Source: Nostoc sp. UHCC 0702
GTDB lineage: Bacteria > Cyanobacteriota > Cyanobacteriia > Cyanobacteriales > Nostocaceae
Direction: 5' to 3'
Assembly (NCBI GenBank): GCA_017164015.1
Contig: CP071065.1
Coordinates: 2,322,501 to 2,386,500 of the forward strand
Length of the DNA: 64,000 nt
Below, in pieces: positions 1 through 8,588 of the stretch (position 1 is the first letter of the stretch; each line of letters starts with the position of its first letter). A program made the translations under genes and the position numbers. The notes beneath the pieces are model-generated. The model was not told the origin of the DNA and searched no databases. It saw only the letters and a program-made list of their open reading frames with translations.

Positions 1-2
1 CA

Positions 3-122
3 TTTGCTATTCTTTATAACTACATTCGGGAACCTATTTCTGACAATGTAGTATTTGTACTAGTTTCTGCTGATAAATCGAAGATATTTCCACCTCTGCT
101 GGATTTTGTGCAACATCAATAA
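3..122 (+). CDS. C-terminal end of an unidentified protein (cut by window edge)
   Basis: The third forward frame is open from the window edge to a TAA at 120-122 and gives 39 residues ending in LLDFVQHQ. The stretch is rich in hydrophobic residues (VVFVLVSA) and reads like the end of a soluble alpha/beta domain. Too little is present to name a family. The next gene starts about 95 bp downstream on the same strand. Confidence 0.4.
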   Translation, partial: FAILYNYIREPISDNVVFVLVSADKSKIFPPLLDFVQHQ

Positions 123-216
123 GCAGCATAAACTTTGGGTCGCCCTCTATTATGGGTGAATTAACACCCCCACTGCAAGTTTCTCAGGCTGTCAGTGGGG
201 ACGGCACATAACCGAT

Positions 217-636
217 ATGCAAGTACAAGATCAGTTGCAATCTATACATCAGTTATTCAAACAAGAGAAAGAGCGCAATAGTCAATTACAGCAGTGCGTA
301 GACGAATTAGAGAGACTACGAGGGCTGGAGTTTGAAAATCGGCGGCAAAAACAACGTATTGAGGAACTTGAAACCAGACTCAAGGAACAAGCCGAACAGA
401 AATGGAACAATACTTTTACCGAACAGGCTACCAAAGTACTGAACAAGGAAGTCAAACAGGCCCTTGAGAATATTATCGACTTGCGATCGCTAGCAGAAGA
501 AGCCCCCAAAGAAAACGCGCAGGAGTGTCTACGCTTGATGGGTATCGCGTTGGGTAACTTGGCCAGTGCCATGAACAATTCCCAAGCCCTCGTAGCCCGC
601 ATTTCTCACAAGCAAGAGCGATCGCACTTTACATAA
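217..636 (+). CDS. small coiled-coil hypothetical protein
   Basis: This 139-residue protein is rich in Glu, Gln, Lys and Arg. Heptad-like patterning runs over residues 5-70 (for example LERLRGLEFENRRQKQRIEELE) and a second helical part over 75-130, so a mostly helical coiled coil is likely. There is no signal peptide or membrane segment. The reading frame carries HIP1 octamers (GCGATCGC near 484 and GCGATCGCAC near the end), as ordinary cyanobacterial genes do. I do not recognise a family; a structural or regulatory small protein is possible. Confidence 0.6.
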   Translation: MQVQDQLQSIHQLFKQEKERNSQLQQCVDELERLRGLEFENRRQKQRIEELETRLKEQAEQKWNNTFTEQATKVLNKEVKQALENIIDLRSLAEEAPKENAQECLRLMGIALGNLASAMNNSQALVARISHKQERSHFT

Positions 637-650
637 TCCTTACCCAGAAT

Positions 651-964
651 ATGTTTCGGGCATTTTTGACACGTTATTTTTTGACCCAGTATGAAAAACC
701 GGAATCTAGATTTGATAAGGCTTTGAGAATTGTGGTGAGAAATCCAGGGTAGCTGCGGCGTTGATTTTAGATGCTGAACCCACACCGCAGGCGATCGCCT
801 ATCGAGTTGAACAACTACAATTTGTACCACAAGCAGTCACGGAGATTCGACAAGTATTATCACAGCCATTGTGTACTTGGTGGGATTATTGGGAAGTTGC
901 TCAACAGTACGAAGTAATTGACTCAAGTGGGGACTTGGTTGTCTTGTTTCCTCTAGGGAGATGA
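651..964 (+). pseudogene. small hypothetical gene broken by a frameshift
   Basis: An ORF from ATG 651 (MFRAFLTRYF...) stops at TAG 750-752. The next frame is open from about 749 and continues smoothly as VAAALILDAEPTPQ... to 964. Joined, the two pieces give one coherent protein of about 104 residues, with the frame change near 745-752 (a one- or two-base indel or a sequencing error). The last residues (LGR-stop) are encoded by a GGGAGATGAGGG tandem repeat, so the original C-terminus may also be lost. The family is not recognised. Alternatively only the 3' part, from TTG 761, is translated. Confidence 0.5.
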
Positions 965-979
965 GGGAGAATAACAACT

Positions 980-1018
980 AACCACTGACAACTGACAACT
1001 GACAACTGACAACTGACT
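980..1018. repeat. short tandem repeat, ACTGACA heptamer
   Basis: About five head-to-tail copies of the heptamer ACTGACA lie between the two converging genes. A GGGAGATGAGGGAG stretch sits just before them at 956-970. Such heptameric repeats are typical of heterocystous cyanobacteria. Confidence 0.8.
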
Positions 1019-1029
1019 CCTAACTCCCC

Positions 1030-2928
1030 TTAGTTCGTCCGTACTTGCCGATGTCGCAAGCGTTCGGGGCTACCTGTGGGAATGGAAGCAATTAATTTCT
1101 GCGTATATGCTTCTTTGGGTTCGCGGTATATGCTTTCGGCTGTACCTTCTTCCACAATTTTCCCGCGATTCATCACTAAAATGCGATCGCTCATAAATTT
1201 CACCACACTTAAATCGTGGGAAATGAAGATATAGGTCAGCTGAAAATCAGCCTGCAATTCTTTTAACAGATTCAATACTTGCGCCTGTACCGATACATCT
1301 AGGGCTGAAACCGATTCATCGCAGATGATGAATTTGGGATTTAATGCCAAAGAACGAGCGATACAAACCCGCTGGCGTTGACCACCAGAAAACTGATGAG
1401 GATAGCGATTCATCGCATCTGCACTCAACCCGACCCTTTCTAAAAGTTCAGCAACCCGTTCTCGCCGTTGTCGTTGTGTCTTGCCAACGGAGTGGATTAA
1501 CAACGGTTCCATCACTGCATCCCCAATCTTCATCCGCGGATCAAGGGAACTAAAAGGATTTTGGAAGACTATTTGCATTTCCCGCCGCAATTTCTGCAAC
1601 GGTTCTCCTTTGAGGGTTGTAATATCTTGTCCATCAAAGATGATTTTACCACTCATTGGTTCGATTAATCGCAGCAAAGTTCTGCCGAGGGTGGTTTTGC
1701 CGCAACCAGATTCTCCTACCAAACCCAATGTTTCCCCTGGTTTGACATCAAAGGAAACACCATTCACCGCCATAGTGTAGCGCTTTTTACCACCAAACAC
1801 GCCCCCCAACACGCCCCGCACTGGAAAACCAACCTCAAGATTTTGGACTTGTAACAGAGGTGGCTTTTCGCCGAGGGTTGTTAATCTTGCAGATATTTCC
1901 TCGGTTGTCACTTCCGGTGGTTGTGGGGGTGATTTCGCCTCAATTAATAGCTGTCCTGTTGCTGTTTGTTCTGCACTCATGTAGTCAGAAACGGTGAGTA
2001 GTTTGTGGGGACGGCGGTTAAGTGTGGGGCGACAAGCTACTAAGCCTTTAGTATATGGATGCTGGGGATTGCTAAAGATTTGATCAGATGCACCGTATTC
2101 TACAACTTTGCCTTTGTACATTACCGCTACTTGGTCGGCAATTTCCGAAATCAGTCCTAAGTCGTGGGTGATGAAAATCAATGCCATCTCACGGCTTTGC
2201 TGTAATTCCTTGAGCAAATCTATAATTGTTGCCTGTACCGTTACATCTAAAGCTGTGGTTGGTTCGTCAGCAATTAACACTAATGGGTTGCAGGAAATTG
2301 CCATTGCAATCATCACCCGTTGCAACTGTCCCCCAGAAAGTTGATGAGGGTAACGTTCCAGCATGGCTTCTTTGTGCTGCTTTACCAACTGTGCCAACTT
2401 GGCATCATCTGGTTTAGATGAATTTAGCTGAGTTTGATGCCAAGTTTCCAGATACTGCTGTTGTATTAATTCATCACTAGGTAAAAGTTTAACTTCTTGC
2501 AGAGTAGCGATCGCAATTCTTTTGGCTTCACCTGCTGACACATCTTGATGCCGCCTAATCGCTTCAGTTAGCTGAAAACCGATGGTATACACTGGATTGA
2601 GCGAACTCATCGGTTCTTGAAAAATCATAGCGATGTCGCCGCCTCGGTATAGCTGCATTTGTTTTGGCGGCAACTCTACCAAATTGATGGGTGTACCATT
2701 CTCCTGAGGACGAAACCAAATTTCACCACCGCTAACTCTACCAGGAGTCTGCAACAAACCCATCACAGCTAATGAAGCGACTGATTTCCCGCTTCCCGAT
2801 TCTCCCACGATTCCTAGAGTTTCACCTCGCTTTAGCTCAAAGGAAATACCATCCACGGCTTTAACAATGCTGTCATCACCGGAAAATTCAACTTGTAGAT
2901 TGCGAACCTCTAGGACAGTTTCTCTCAT
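1030..2928 (-). CDS. ABC transporter ATP-binding protein, DppD-DppF-type fusion (oligopeptide family)
   Basis: This 632-residue protein carries two complete ABC ATPase domains, as in GsiA/YejF-type fusions of the peptide/nickel/glutathione uptake family. Domain 1 (about 1-310) has Walker A GESGSGKS, signature LSGGQLQRV and Walker B LIADEP. Domain 2 (about 355-620) has GESGCGKT, FSGGQRQRV and FIICDES. Each is followed by the family's C-terminal extension (QHPYTKGLVA..., KEAYTQKLIA). It would energise import of small peptides or a similar solute at the inner membrane. No permease or binding-protein gene is adjacent, which is common for dispersed cyanobacterial transport genes. The start ATG 2928 follows a GGAG-like site. 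Confidence 0.92.
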   Translation of the reverse strand: MRETVLEVRNLQVEFSGDDSIVKAVDGISFELKRGETLGIVGESGSGKSVASLAVMGLLQTPGRVSGGEIWFRPQENGTPINLVELPPKQMQLYRGGDIAMIFQEPMSSLNPVYTIGFQLTEAIRRHQDVSAGEAKRIAIATLQEVKLLPSDELIQQQYLETWHQTQLNSSKPDDAKLAQLVKQHKEAMLERYPHQLSGGQLQRVMIAMAISCNPLVLIADEPTTALDVTVQATIIDLLKELQQSREMALIFITHDLGLISEIADQVAVMYKGKVVEYGASDQIFSNPQHPYTKGLVACRPTLNRRPHKLLTVSDYMSAEQTATGQLLIEAKSPPQPPEVTTEEISARLTTLGEKPPLLQVQNLEVGFPVRGVLGGVFGGKKRYTMAVNGVSFDVKPGETLGLVGESGCGKTTLGRTLLRLIEPMSGKIIFDGQDITTLKGEPLQKLRREMQIVFQNPFSSLDPRMKIGDAVMEPLLIHSVGKTQRQRRERVAELLERVGLSADAMNRYPHQFSGGQRQRVCIARSLALNPKFIICDESVSALDVSVQAQVLNLLKELQADFQLTYIFISHDLSVVKFMSDRILVMNRGKIVEEGTAESIYREPKEAYTQKLIASIPTGSPERLRHRQVRTN

Positions 2929-3504
2929 AGGAGTTGGGTAGGAATATTAACTAAAAATTATTTGGATTTTAACAGTACTTTTAATGTTCAGGGGGACTAC
3001 CTTTACCCTTGGGTCTTGGAGTCTCCTTGTTGAGTCCAAGTTGTGTGATTGTGAAACAGTTAGTGGTTAAGCTTTTGGGCAATCCATCTGTCGCAATCAT
3101 GTTTAAAATTGGTCTAACCACAACTGATAACCTATAAATATAACGGATCTAGACGATGTAGCTACAGTTTTGTTCACAAAACTCAGGTTAAATTCGACCA
3201 GGGAAAGCAGGGGGCTATCGTCCTCCACCATCTGGTGGCAACGGCGTTGGTAACTAAAGTTGAGATTCAATAGTGAAAAAAGCGGTCAGCCCTGATGAAC
3301 TGACCAGGTTTTGGTCAATGCTGAGATTTAGAAAAAAGTGCGATCGCTTTTTGGGGTAGCACCAAGGGCAATTGCACTTTCAAAATTTTTCGTTTTTTTT
3401 GCATAAAGCACAGAACTAATGCTGAATAGTATTACATAGCAAACGCTTTATGTGTAAACCAAGGGACAACAGCTTAAAAGTCCCTTATATTAACTCCACT
3501 ACTC
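2929..3504. other. intergenic, no gene seen
   Basis: About 575 bp between two minus-strand genes, without a convincing reading frame. It contains a HIP1 site embedded in a short palindrome (AAAAAGTGCGATCGCTTTTT near 3334) and a GGTCAG/CTGACC hairpin near 3286-3304. It presumably holds the promoter of the ABC gene. Confidence 0.5.
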
Positions 3505-3537
3505 AAAACTGCTCTAGACTTGCTCTAGGGCAGTTTT
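3505..3537 (-). terminator. hairpin terminator after the deiminase gene
   Basis: A 13-bp inverted repeat (AAAACTGCTCTAG / CTAGGGCAGTTTT, one G-T pair) with a 7-nt loop begins 19 bp past the stop codon. Its T-run lies on the minus-strand transcript side, so it fits an intrinsic terminator. Confidence 0.65.
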
Positions 3538-3555
3538 GATTGCACTGGTGGCTAG

Positions 3556-5559
3556 CTAAAAAAATGCAGGTTCAACTTCCCACCATTTTTGAGTAAAAGG
3601 TTGCCGACGTGTATTAGTCCCACAATGAATTTCCCCTCGTCCGAGAAAATATGCTTCCCAATCATCAATGAAATGGCAAACTAAATTCAAAGGTTCTAAA
3701 ACTCCTTTCACATAAGCTTCAAATTGGCATTGCTGATCAACTTTCGGGCCAAAAGGTTTAGGAATACCGAGATGCTGGTTGAGAACGATCATGTTGACCA
3801 TGTTAGGAGAAAAAGTTTCTGCCCGTCCATCTCTATCGTTTTCAAACAAACCCGGTAGTTCGATAATATCGTCTTGGCTTAAGTCTAATTCTTCTTTTAA
3901 AACCTCTCGATTCCAATTAATATATTCTTGAAAGCGATGATTATGCTCGGTTAATTTTTTATTATCAAGTATCTCTGACACACTAATATCAGCTGGCCCT
4001 TTAGAAAATCGTTTTCCCTGCCGTAATAATACTTGACCATGACCTTGTTCTTGTAAACGTTGGAGAATGTTATAAAATTGGTCAGGACTAGCTAAAAGCA
4101 ATTTAAATCCTTTAGAGGTAGGAGCAGGAACAAAAGTCATAAACTCATCAATATGTCCCACACTCAACCAATCAGAAAATATTTCAAAAGGGGCTTGGAT
4201 TTTTTGGGCGTAGAGAAAATCTCGTAAGACCTTTAACATTCGACGACGCGGTTCAGGGATAATTTCTTTGCGAGTTCCTCCAAATATCAGACGACCGAAG
4301 GGATAATGAACGCCTTTGACGGTTACTGGAGGAGAAACTTCTAAATTGCCAAAAGAGTCTAATTTTGTAGCCAAATAGCGGCTTTTGCGAGTTACATAAC
4401 CAAAGTCGATGCCTAAAAGTTTACGTTTGGGGAAGTCAACTAATCCTCGATCGCGGGGAGAATCAAACACCACGGACATCAGGTGTCCTGGAGCTTGAGT
4501 ATAACCAATCTCAATCTCGTCTTGCATCCAAGGGTCATCCTGATGAAATTCAAAAGGAATAATATCTAGCTGTGCATTAGCTTTGCCAACAACTTTTCTC
4601 AGTTCTTCAATAAATTCCTTGTTAACTCCATTTGATAAACGAGAAACAAAGACTGTGATGGGGGATAAAGTATTAGGAGTCATAATCCAAGGCGCTACTC
4701 TGAAGATCACGCGATCGCTATAGAGAGATTTTTCATCTTTTACGAGGCTTAAAGTAATCTCAACTATGCCATCAAAGTCAAAATCAGGATAACTTAATCC
4801 CTCAATAGCTAAGAGAATATCTCGGTCGGTATCCCTGATTTTTGCTCTTGTTCTTCCTGGGCCAATTAACTCATAACCATCTCTATCTAATTCATCATAT
4901 ATGCGAATCTTTTTGGCTGTGTCTTTGCTAACTGACAAGTAAAGTTCGTATCCAGAAGGTAAATTTCTCAAACCAGCCTTACGAACAATCATAAAGCTAA
5001 AATCTTTCAAATCGAGCAGACCTTTGATGAAGTTATCTTTGTCATCATTTTCCTCATCGGAATAAATAATGTCGCGATCGCTATTCACTAATAAAACTGC
5101 ACCATTACCATTTATCCCCCACTGCCAATCAGCTTTCTGAGGATTATCTTCTTCAATAACTCCATCCCGGTCTGCATCAATATCTAGACAAACCCGAACA
5201 ACAGTTAAGTTCAGGTGTACTTGACTTAGCTGACGACCATTATCATCTTGAAAGCTTATTTGTAAAGAACGGTCTTTGATTTGATCACTAAAGGTTCTTG
5301 ACAAAAGATTAATTTCTGGTAATTGTTCCAGAGAAAGAGGGGTTCGTGTAGAAATTGGTTGGTCGGTACTAGTAAAAAGTTCAACTTCTCCAGTAGGATT
5401 TAAAATCACAAATTGGCTCTGGGAAGGAGCTAGTTTTTTTAAAGGAATTTGCACTGGCTGGCCAACAACTAGAACTTCCTCATAGTTTCGACTTCTTTCT
5501 TTGGAAGCTGAACGACGCTCATCAATTTTTTCAACTTCTAATAACTTTCTCATAACCAT
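3556..5559 (-). CDS. protein-arginine deiminase (PAD) family enzyme
   Basis: This 667-residue protein resembles animal peptidylarginine deiminases over the middle and catalytic domains. PADs convert protein arginine to citrulline with calcium. The active-site set can be read: Asp347 in DDPWMQDEIEIGY, His469 and Asp471 in SVGHIDEFMTFVPA, and the nucleophile Cys646 in GEIHCGTNTRR, followed by KWWEVEP. The spacing nearly equals human PAD4 (350, 471, 473, 645). The middle region has a calcium-loop-like DIDADRDGVIEEDN. The N-terminal about 100 residues could be the cupredoxin-like domain. There is no signal peptide. Cyanobacterial PADs are known and have been proposed as the source of the animal genes. 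The start is ambiguous (two Met codons, MVM). A terminator hairpin follows. Confidence 0.93.
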   Translation of the reverse strand: MVMRKLLEVEKIDERRSASKERSRNYEEVLVVGQPVQIPLKKLAPSQSQFVILNPTGEVELFTSTDQPISTRTPLSLEQLPEINLLSRTFSDQIKDRSLQISFQDDNGRQLSQVHLNLTVVRVCLDIDADRDGVIEEDNPQKADWQWGINGNGAVLLVNSDRDIIYSDEENDDKDNFIKGLLDLKDFSFMIVRKAGLRNLPSGYELYLSVSKDTAKKIRIYDELDRDGYELIGPGRTRAKIRDTDRDILLAIEGLSYPDFDFDGIVEITLSLVKDEKSLYSDRVIFRVAPWIMTPNTLSPITVFVSRLSNGVNKEFIEELRKVVGKANAQLDIIPFEFHQDDPWMQDEIEIGYTQAPGHLMSVVFDSPRDRGLVDFPKRKLLGIDFGYVTRKSRYLATKLDSFGNLEVSPPVTVKGVHYPFGRLIFGGTRKEIIPEPRRRMLKVLRDFLYAQKIQAPFEIFSDWLSVGHIDEFMTFVPAPTSKGFKLLLASPDQFYNILQRLQEQGHGQVLLRQGKRFSKGPADISVSEILDNKKLTEHNHRFQEYINWNREVLKEELDLSQDDIIELPGLFENDRDGRAETFSPNMVNMIVLNQHLGIPKPFGPKVDQQCQFEAYVKGVLEPLNLVCHFIDDWEAYFLGRGEIHCGTNTRRQPFTQKWWEVEPAFF

Positions 5560-6262
5560 AACGACTATTGAAGTTAATTGATTTTTACTGTTTTGTTTAT
5601 CCTATACCTATTATGAAAACTTGATCATCATTTGTTTAATAAACTTTTCTAATGTCTAAGGGGACTTTTGCGCCCCTCACTGAAGTGCTAAATTAACTAA
5701 AATTATGAAACTCTTTGTAGACAAAGCGACTTATGACCTGAGAATTCCCAATTTGCTGGAAGTTTAATTAAGGCAGAGACAGTCAACGCAGACCAAATAG
5801 GTGGTAACATTCAGGACAACGACGCTTGAAACCACTCCAAACCATCCATGCCCGACTCAAAAAACTCAAAGCAAGTCAATATGGACTACTGGCGACAAGT
5901 CGCTACCCGTCGGGAGCAGCATCAAACAGACTCACTCGCAAAAGCCTACAGACTGCAAAGCTAGAGAGTTGAAAGGTTACGAAACCCATAGGTGGTAGAG
6001 ACAGACCCATCACACAAGTTTCCATATGAACACCAGCTTCAGTCAGAGGAACGCACGCTGAGGAATCTTGATGATCAAGCGCGATCGCTTCCAGTGCCAC
6101 AATGCAAAATTTGCTTTTTTTGCGTATAATACACCGCTAACAGGGAGATTAGAGATGAAGAAATGTTTTTACAGCCTCCTACAACCGTAGTTATTCCCAA
6201 CATTGTCCGACTTGAGGTTAAAAAAGCGGGTATGTCTTTTAGTAGCTTGCTGCCAAATTGTT
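5560..6262. other. gene-poor region, possible truncated ORF at its end
   Basis: No gene is convincing. A 33-codon frame (6163-6264, MFLQPPTTVVIPNIVRLEV...) ends with a TAG formed by the TIR of the element starting at 6263. It may be the front of a gene cut off by that insertion. A 65-codon frame at 5801-5998 has no coding character. Confidence 0.4.
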
Positions 6263-6407
6263 AGGACTTACGCGCATTGTCATATTTTTTTCATGTGGGT
6301 CGTCAAAAGTCAAAAGTCAATAGTCCAAGAAAGCTTAATTTTTGACTATGGACTGTTGACTGTTGACTGCCCTCACAGAAAATATGTGTGCCAGCTGCGT
6401 AAGTCCT
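6263..6407. mobile_element. MITE-like palindromic element with AGGACTTACGC ends
   Basis: Perfect 11-bp terminal inverted repeats (AGGACTTACGC at 6263-6273, GCGTAAGTCCT at 6397-6407) enclose about 120 bp. The interior is itself an imperfect palindrome built from GTCAAAAGTCAAAAGTC and GACTGTTGACTGTTGAC arms around AAGCTT. There is no ORF. A structurally similar but diverged unit lies at 53710-53757. Confidence 0.7.
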
Positions 6408-6427
6408 GATTGTATGAGAGACTTAGA

Positions 6428-6671
6428 ATGTCCTTGAATATTCAATCTTTAGATGAAGCGAATGGGCGGGTTCAACCTAGGTGGTACTAGGACGTACCTG
6501 ATGATTTCTACAATTTCAACCATAGTGAAATTCGACAAAATGTACAATATTTTTCGATGAGCAAAACAAATTATACGGTATTTTCAAAGATCCAAAAGAG
6601 TTTGTGAGCTATTGTAGTTTTGGTGAAGATGGTCAACGGAAAAAGCTTGATGGTGAAATAACGAATGGAAA
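6428..6671 (+). pseudogene. GNAT-type acetyltransferase remnant
   Basis: ATG 6428 starts MSLNIQSLDEANG, meets an in-frame TAG, continues as DVPDDFYNFNHSEIRQNVQYF, then shifts frame by one base near 6556 into FDEQNKLYGIFKDPKEF and VSYCSFGEDGQ. The order 'sLdEa / DDFYnF / fDEqnkl-GycSFGeDGQ' matches the front half of GNAT acetyltransferases. The back half is missing, so this is a decayed fragment. It overlaps the start of the next gene by a few bases. Confidence 0.45.
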
Positions 6672-7090
6672 TAGAACTTGAAGAGCAATTTGTCACCGTG
6701 GTCATTTCACAAATTGTCAAACCAGGACGTGAAATTGCTTACGAGGCATGGTTAAAAGAAATTACTAGTGTTTCTAGAACCTATGCTGGTCACTTAGGGA
6801 CAAATGTAATTCGACCACAACCAGGTGTGCAACCAGAATATGTAATTATTTTCCGGTTTGACAGCTATGAAAATTTAAAGGTGTGGATGACATCGGGCGA
6901 TCGGGAATACTGGCTCGCTCAAGCTCAACATTTGGTTCAATCTGAGCCTTATGTTCAACAAATTAGTGGATTAGAAGCTTGGTTTTCTCTTCCCGGTAAA
7001 CCATTAAAGACTCCACCACGCTATAAAACAGCATTACTAACTTGGGCAGTTGTATATGTTTTGATTAACTTGTTGAATAGACCAAAGTAG
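6665..7090 (+). pseudogene. antibiotic-biosynthesis-monooxygenase-domain membrane protein, 5' part, split by an IS
   Basis: These 141 codons begin with an ABM-type ferredoxin-like fold (about residues 8-105: VTVVISQIVKPGRE... FRFDSYENLKVW...) and enter a membrane segment (TALLTWAVVYVLINLLN). The family (COG3224-like) normally has two or three C-terminal helices ending in a 'LTYVVMPxxTRLF' tail. That tail is found in frame-compatible form at 8589-8722, past the transposon, so the element at about 7077-8588 has split the gene. The shortened 5' product ends with four element-derived codons (RPK-stop) and may still be made with one helix. Confidence 0.75.
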
Positions 7091-7113
7091 CAACGGCGGG
7101 CTAGCCCCTAAAT

Positions 7114-7308
7114 TCATTTATGGGGGTTAGGCGTTGGCGATTTTAATCGCCGTCCCCATTCTTCTATTAGCTCACTAGCACTGATACCCCTATTTATTGC
7201 TTCAGCTTTAATATTTTTCCAAGTCGTAGGAGTGAGTACCACGGTTCTCTTTGTCTTCACCTCATCATGCAAAACAGGTATGTTTCTTAATCGCTTTTTA
7301 GTTGTCAT
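7114..7308 (-). CDS. small ribbon-helix-helix-like protein inside the IS element
   Basis: These 64 residues have a basic N-terminus, a candidate beta strand (TKRTVVLTPTTW) and two helices (WKNIKAEAINRG, SASELIEEWGRRL), the pattern of CopG/Arc-type DNA-binding proteins. It lies head-to-head with tnpB with about 60 bp between the starts, so both promoters share that gap. It may regulate tnpB or simply be a passenger. Its 3' end overlaps the left-end hairpin of the element. Confidence 0.6.
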   Translation of the reverse strand: MTTKKRLRNIPVLHDEVKTKRTVVLTPTTWKNIKAEAINRGISASELIEEWGRRLKSPTPNPHK

Positions 7309-7368
7309 GTTTAGTAATGCCGTGTATACTAAATAAATTCTAGCAAATGTAAGGGAGGTGATTCAAGG

Positions 7369-8547
7369 GTGTTGGTATTGGAATACAAAGCAGTTGTTAA
7401 AAAAGCACAAGCTAAAGCTATAGATGAAGCTATCCGCACAAGTCAGTTTGTCAGAAACAAAGTGCTTAGATACTGGATGGATAATCACGGTATTGGCAAA
7501 AAAGAATTGTACCAGTACAACACTCAATTACGAGCAGAATATGACTTTGTGAGAAACTTAAGCAGTCATGCCTGTCAAGCATCAGTAGAAAATGTTGAAC
7601 GAGCAATCAACAGATTTTTTGCTAATTGCAAAGCTAAAAAACAAGGGTTGAAGGGCTATCCAAAGTTCAAAAAACATAGTCGTTCTGTTGAATATAAGCA
7701 ACAGTCTTGGAAGCTGCACCCAAGTAAGCGCCGCATCACTTTTACTGATAAAAAAGGTATTGGCGAACTCAAGCTATTAGGTAAATGGGATATTCATCAA
7801 TACCCTGTTGAGCTAATTAAACGAGTTCGGATTGTTCGTAGAGCCGATGGTTGCTATGTTCAATTTTGCGTCAAAGTGGACAACCAACAAGATGCACCAA
7901 TAACCACATCAGAAATTGGTATTGATGTGGGATTGGAATATTTCTACTCTGATAGTAACGGTAATCATGAGGAGAACCCGCGTTTTCTACGCAAGGCAGA
8001 ACAGGAGATTAAAGCTAGCCAACGTAACATTTACAAGAAGAAGAAAGGGTCATCTGGTAGGATATTAGCTCGTGGTATTTATGCCCGTAAGCATTTAAAA
8101 GTAACAAGACAAAGGGATGAACATGCGAAGAGACTCGCACGTAACTTAACCCTGGCTAACGCTAAGGTCGTCTTGGAAGATTTGAATGTTTCCGGCATGG
8201 TAAGAAACCACAAACTAGCCAAAAGTATAACTGACGCTTCTTGGTACAACTTCCGCGCCTTCCTCGAATACTTTGGAGGGAAGTTTGGCAGAGAAATTAT
8301 TGCAGTCCCTCCCCACTTCACAAGCCAGGAATGCAGTAATTGTGGCGCTAGAGTCCAGAAATCTTTAAGCACTCGGACACATTCTTGCAACAAGTGCGGA
8401 CACATTGAGCAACGTGATCTAAATGCTGCCAAAGTAATTTTAAGTCGTGCAAGCGCTAGGGTCGGGCAGATCCAAAGTAACGCCAGTCGAGATGTTCCCT
8501 CTACTTCTATTGGTCGTAAGACCTGTAAAAGCAAGGAACGTCAGTGA
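7369..8547 (+). CDS. tnpB: TnpB, RNA-guided nuclease of IS605 family
   Basis: This 392-residue TnpB/OrfB protein has a RuvC-like triad: Asp186 in IGIDVGLEYF, Glu270 in VVLEDLNVSGM and Asp350 in EQRDLNAAKVI. It also has the four-cysteine zinc finger Cys322/Cys325 (CSNC) and Cys340/Cys343 (CNKC). The start is GTG 7369, placed by a strong Shine-Dalgarno AAGGGAGGTG eight bases upstream. Known TnpB proteins use a right-end-derived guide RNA to cut DNA beside a short target motif and so retain the IS. The gene looks intact (family length about 370-420). No TnpA transposase is present, so movement would need one in trans. Confidence 0.93.
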   Translation: MLVLEYKAVVKKAQAKAIDEAIRTSQFVRNKVLRYWMDNHGIGKKELYQYNTQLRAEYDFVRNLSSHACQASVENVERAINRFFANCKAKKQGLKGYPKFKKHSRSVEYKQQSWKLHPSKRRITFTDKKGIGELKLLGKWDIHQYPVELIKRVRIVRRADGCYVQFCVKVDNQQDAPITTSEIGIDVGLEYFYSDSNGNHEENPRFLRKAEQEIKASQRNIYKKKKGSSGRILARGIYARKHLKVTRQRDEHAKRLARNLTLANAKVVLEDLNVSGMVRNHKLAKSITDASWYNFRAFLEYFGGKFGREIIAVPPHFTSQECSNCGARVQKSLSTRTHSCNKCGHIEQRDLNAAKVILSRASARVGQIQSNASRDVPSTSIGRKTCKSKERQ

Positions 8548-8588
8548 CGCTGGAATCCCCGCCATTTATGGCTGGGGAGTGTCAATTT
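8548..8588 (+). ncRNA. IS right end, candidate 3' part of the TnpB guide (omega) RNA scaffold
   Basis: A stable hairpin (8557-8577, CCCC-G-CCAT stem) follows the tnpB stop directly and is followed by host sequence. In characterised TnpB systems the guide RNA overlaps the tnpB 3' end and its guide begins at the right-end boundary. Here that guide would read from about 8583-8589 into the host gene. The exact boundary is not determined. Confidence 0.4.

Larger units (their letters stand above)
7077..8588 (+). mobile_element. IS605/IS200-type element carrying TnpB but no TnpA
   Basis: The boundaries are inferred from the split host gene: left junction after TTGAAT (about 7077), right junction just before the ATTTTAGTACCC that resumes the host frame (about 8583-8588). 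The left end holds an imperfect hairpin at 7090-7138 (GCAACG...CTAGCCCC / GGGGTTAG...CGTTGGC). The right end holds a CCCCGCCAT / ATGGCTGGGG hairpin at 8557-8577, ten bases past the tnpB stop. No terminal inverted repeats or target duplication are seen, as known for this single-strand-transposing family. Cargo: a ribbon-helix-helix gene and tnpB, divergently arranged. Confidence 0.75.

Noticed and set aside
5801..6100. Overlapping 65-codon ORFs on both strands
   Set aside because: Low-complexity, basic translation without any recognised motif, no ribosome site, and both strands equally open.
6241..6420. tRNA-like hairpins near 6263-6407
   Set aside because: No cloverleaf, no T-loop GTTCGA. 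The structure is one linear palindrome. No tRNA or rRNA gene was found anywhere in the window.
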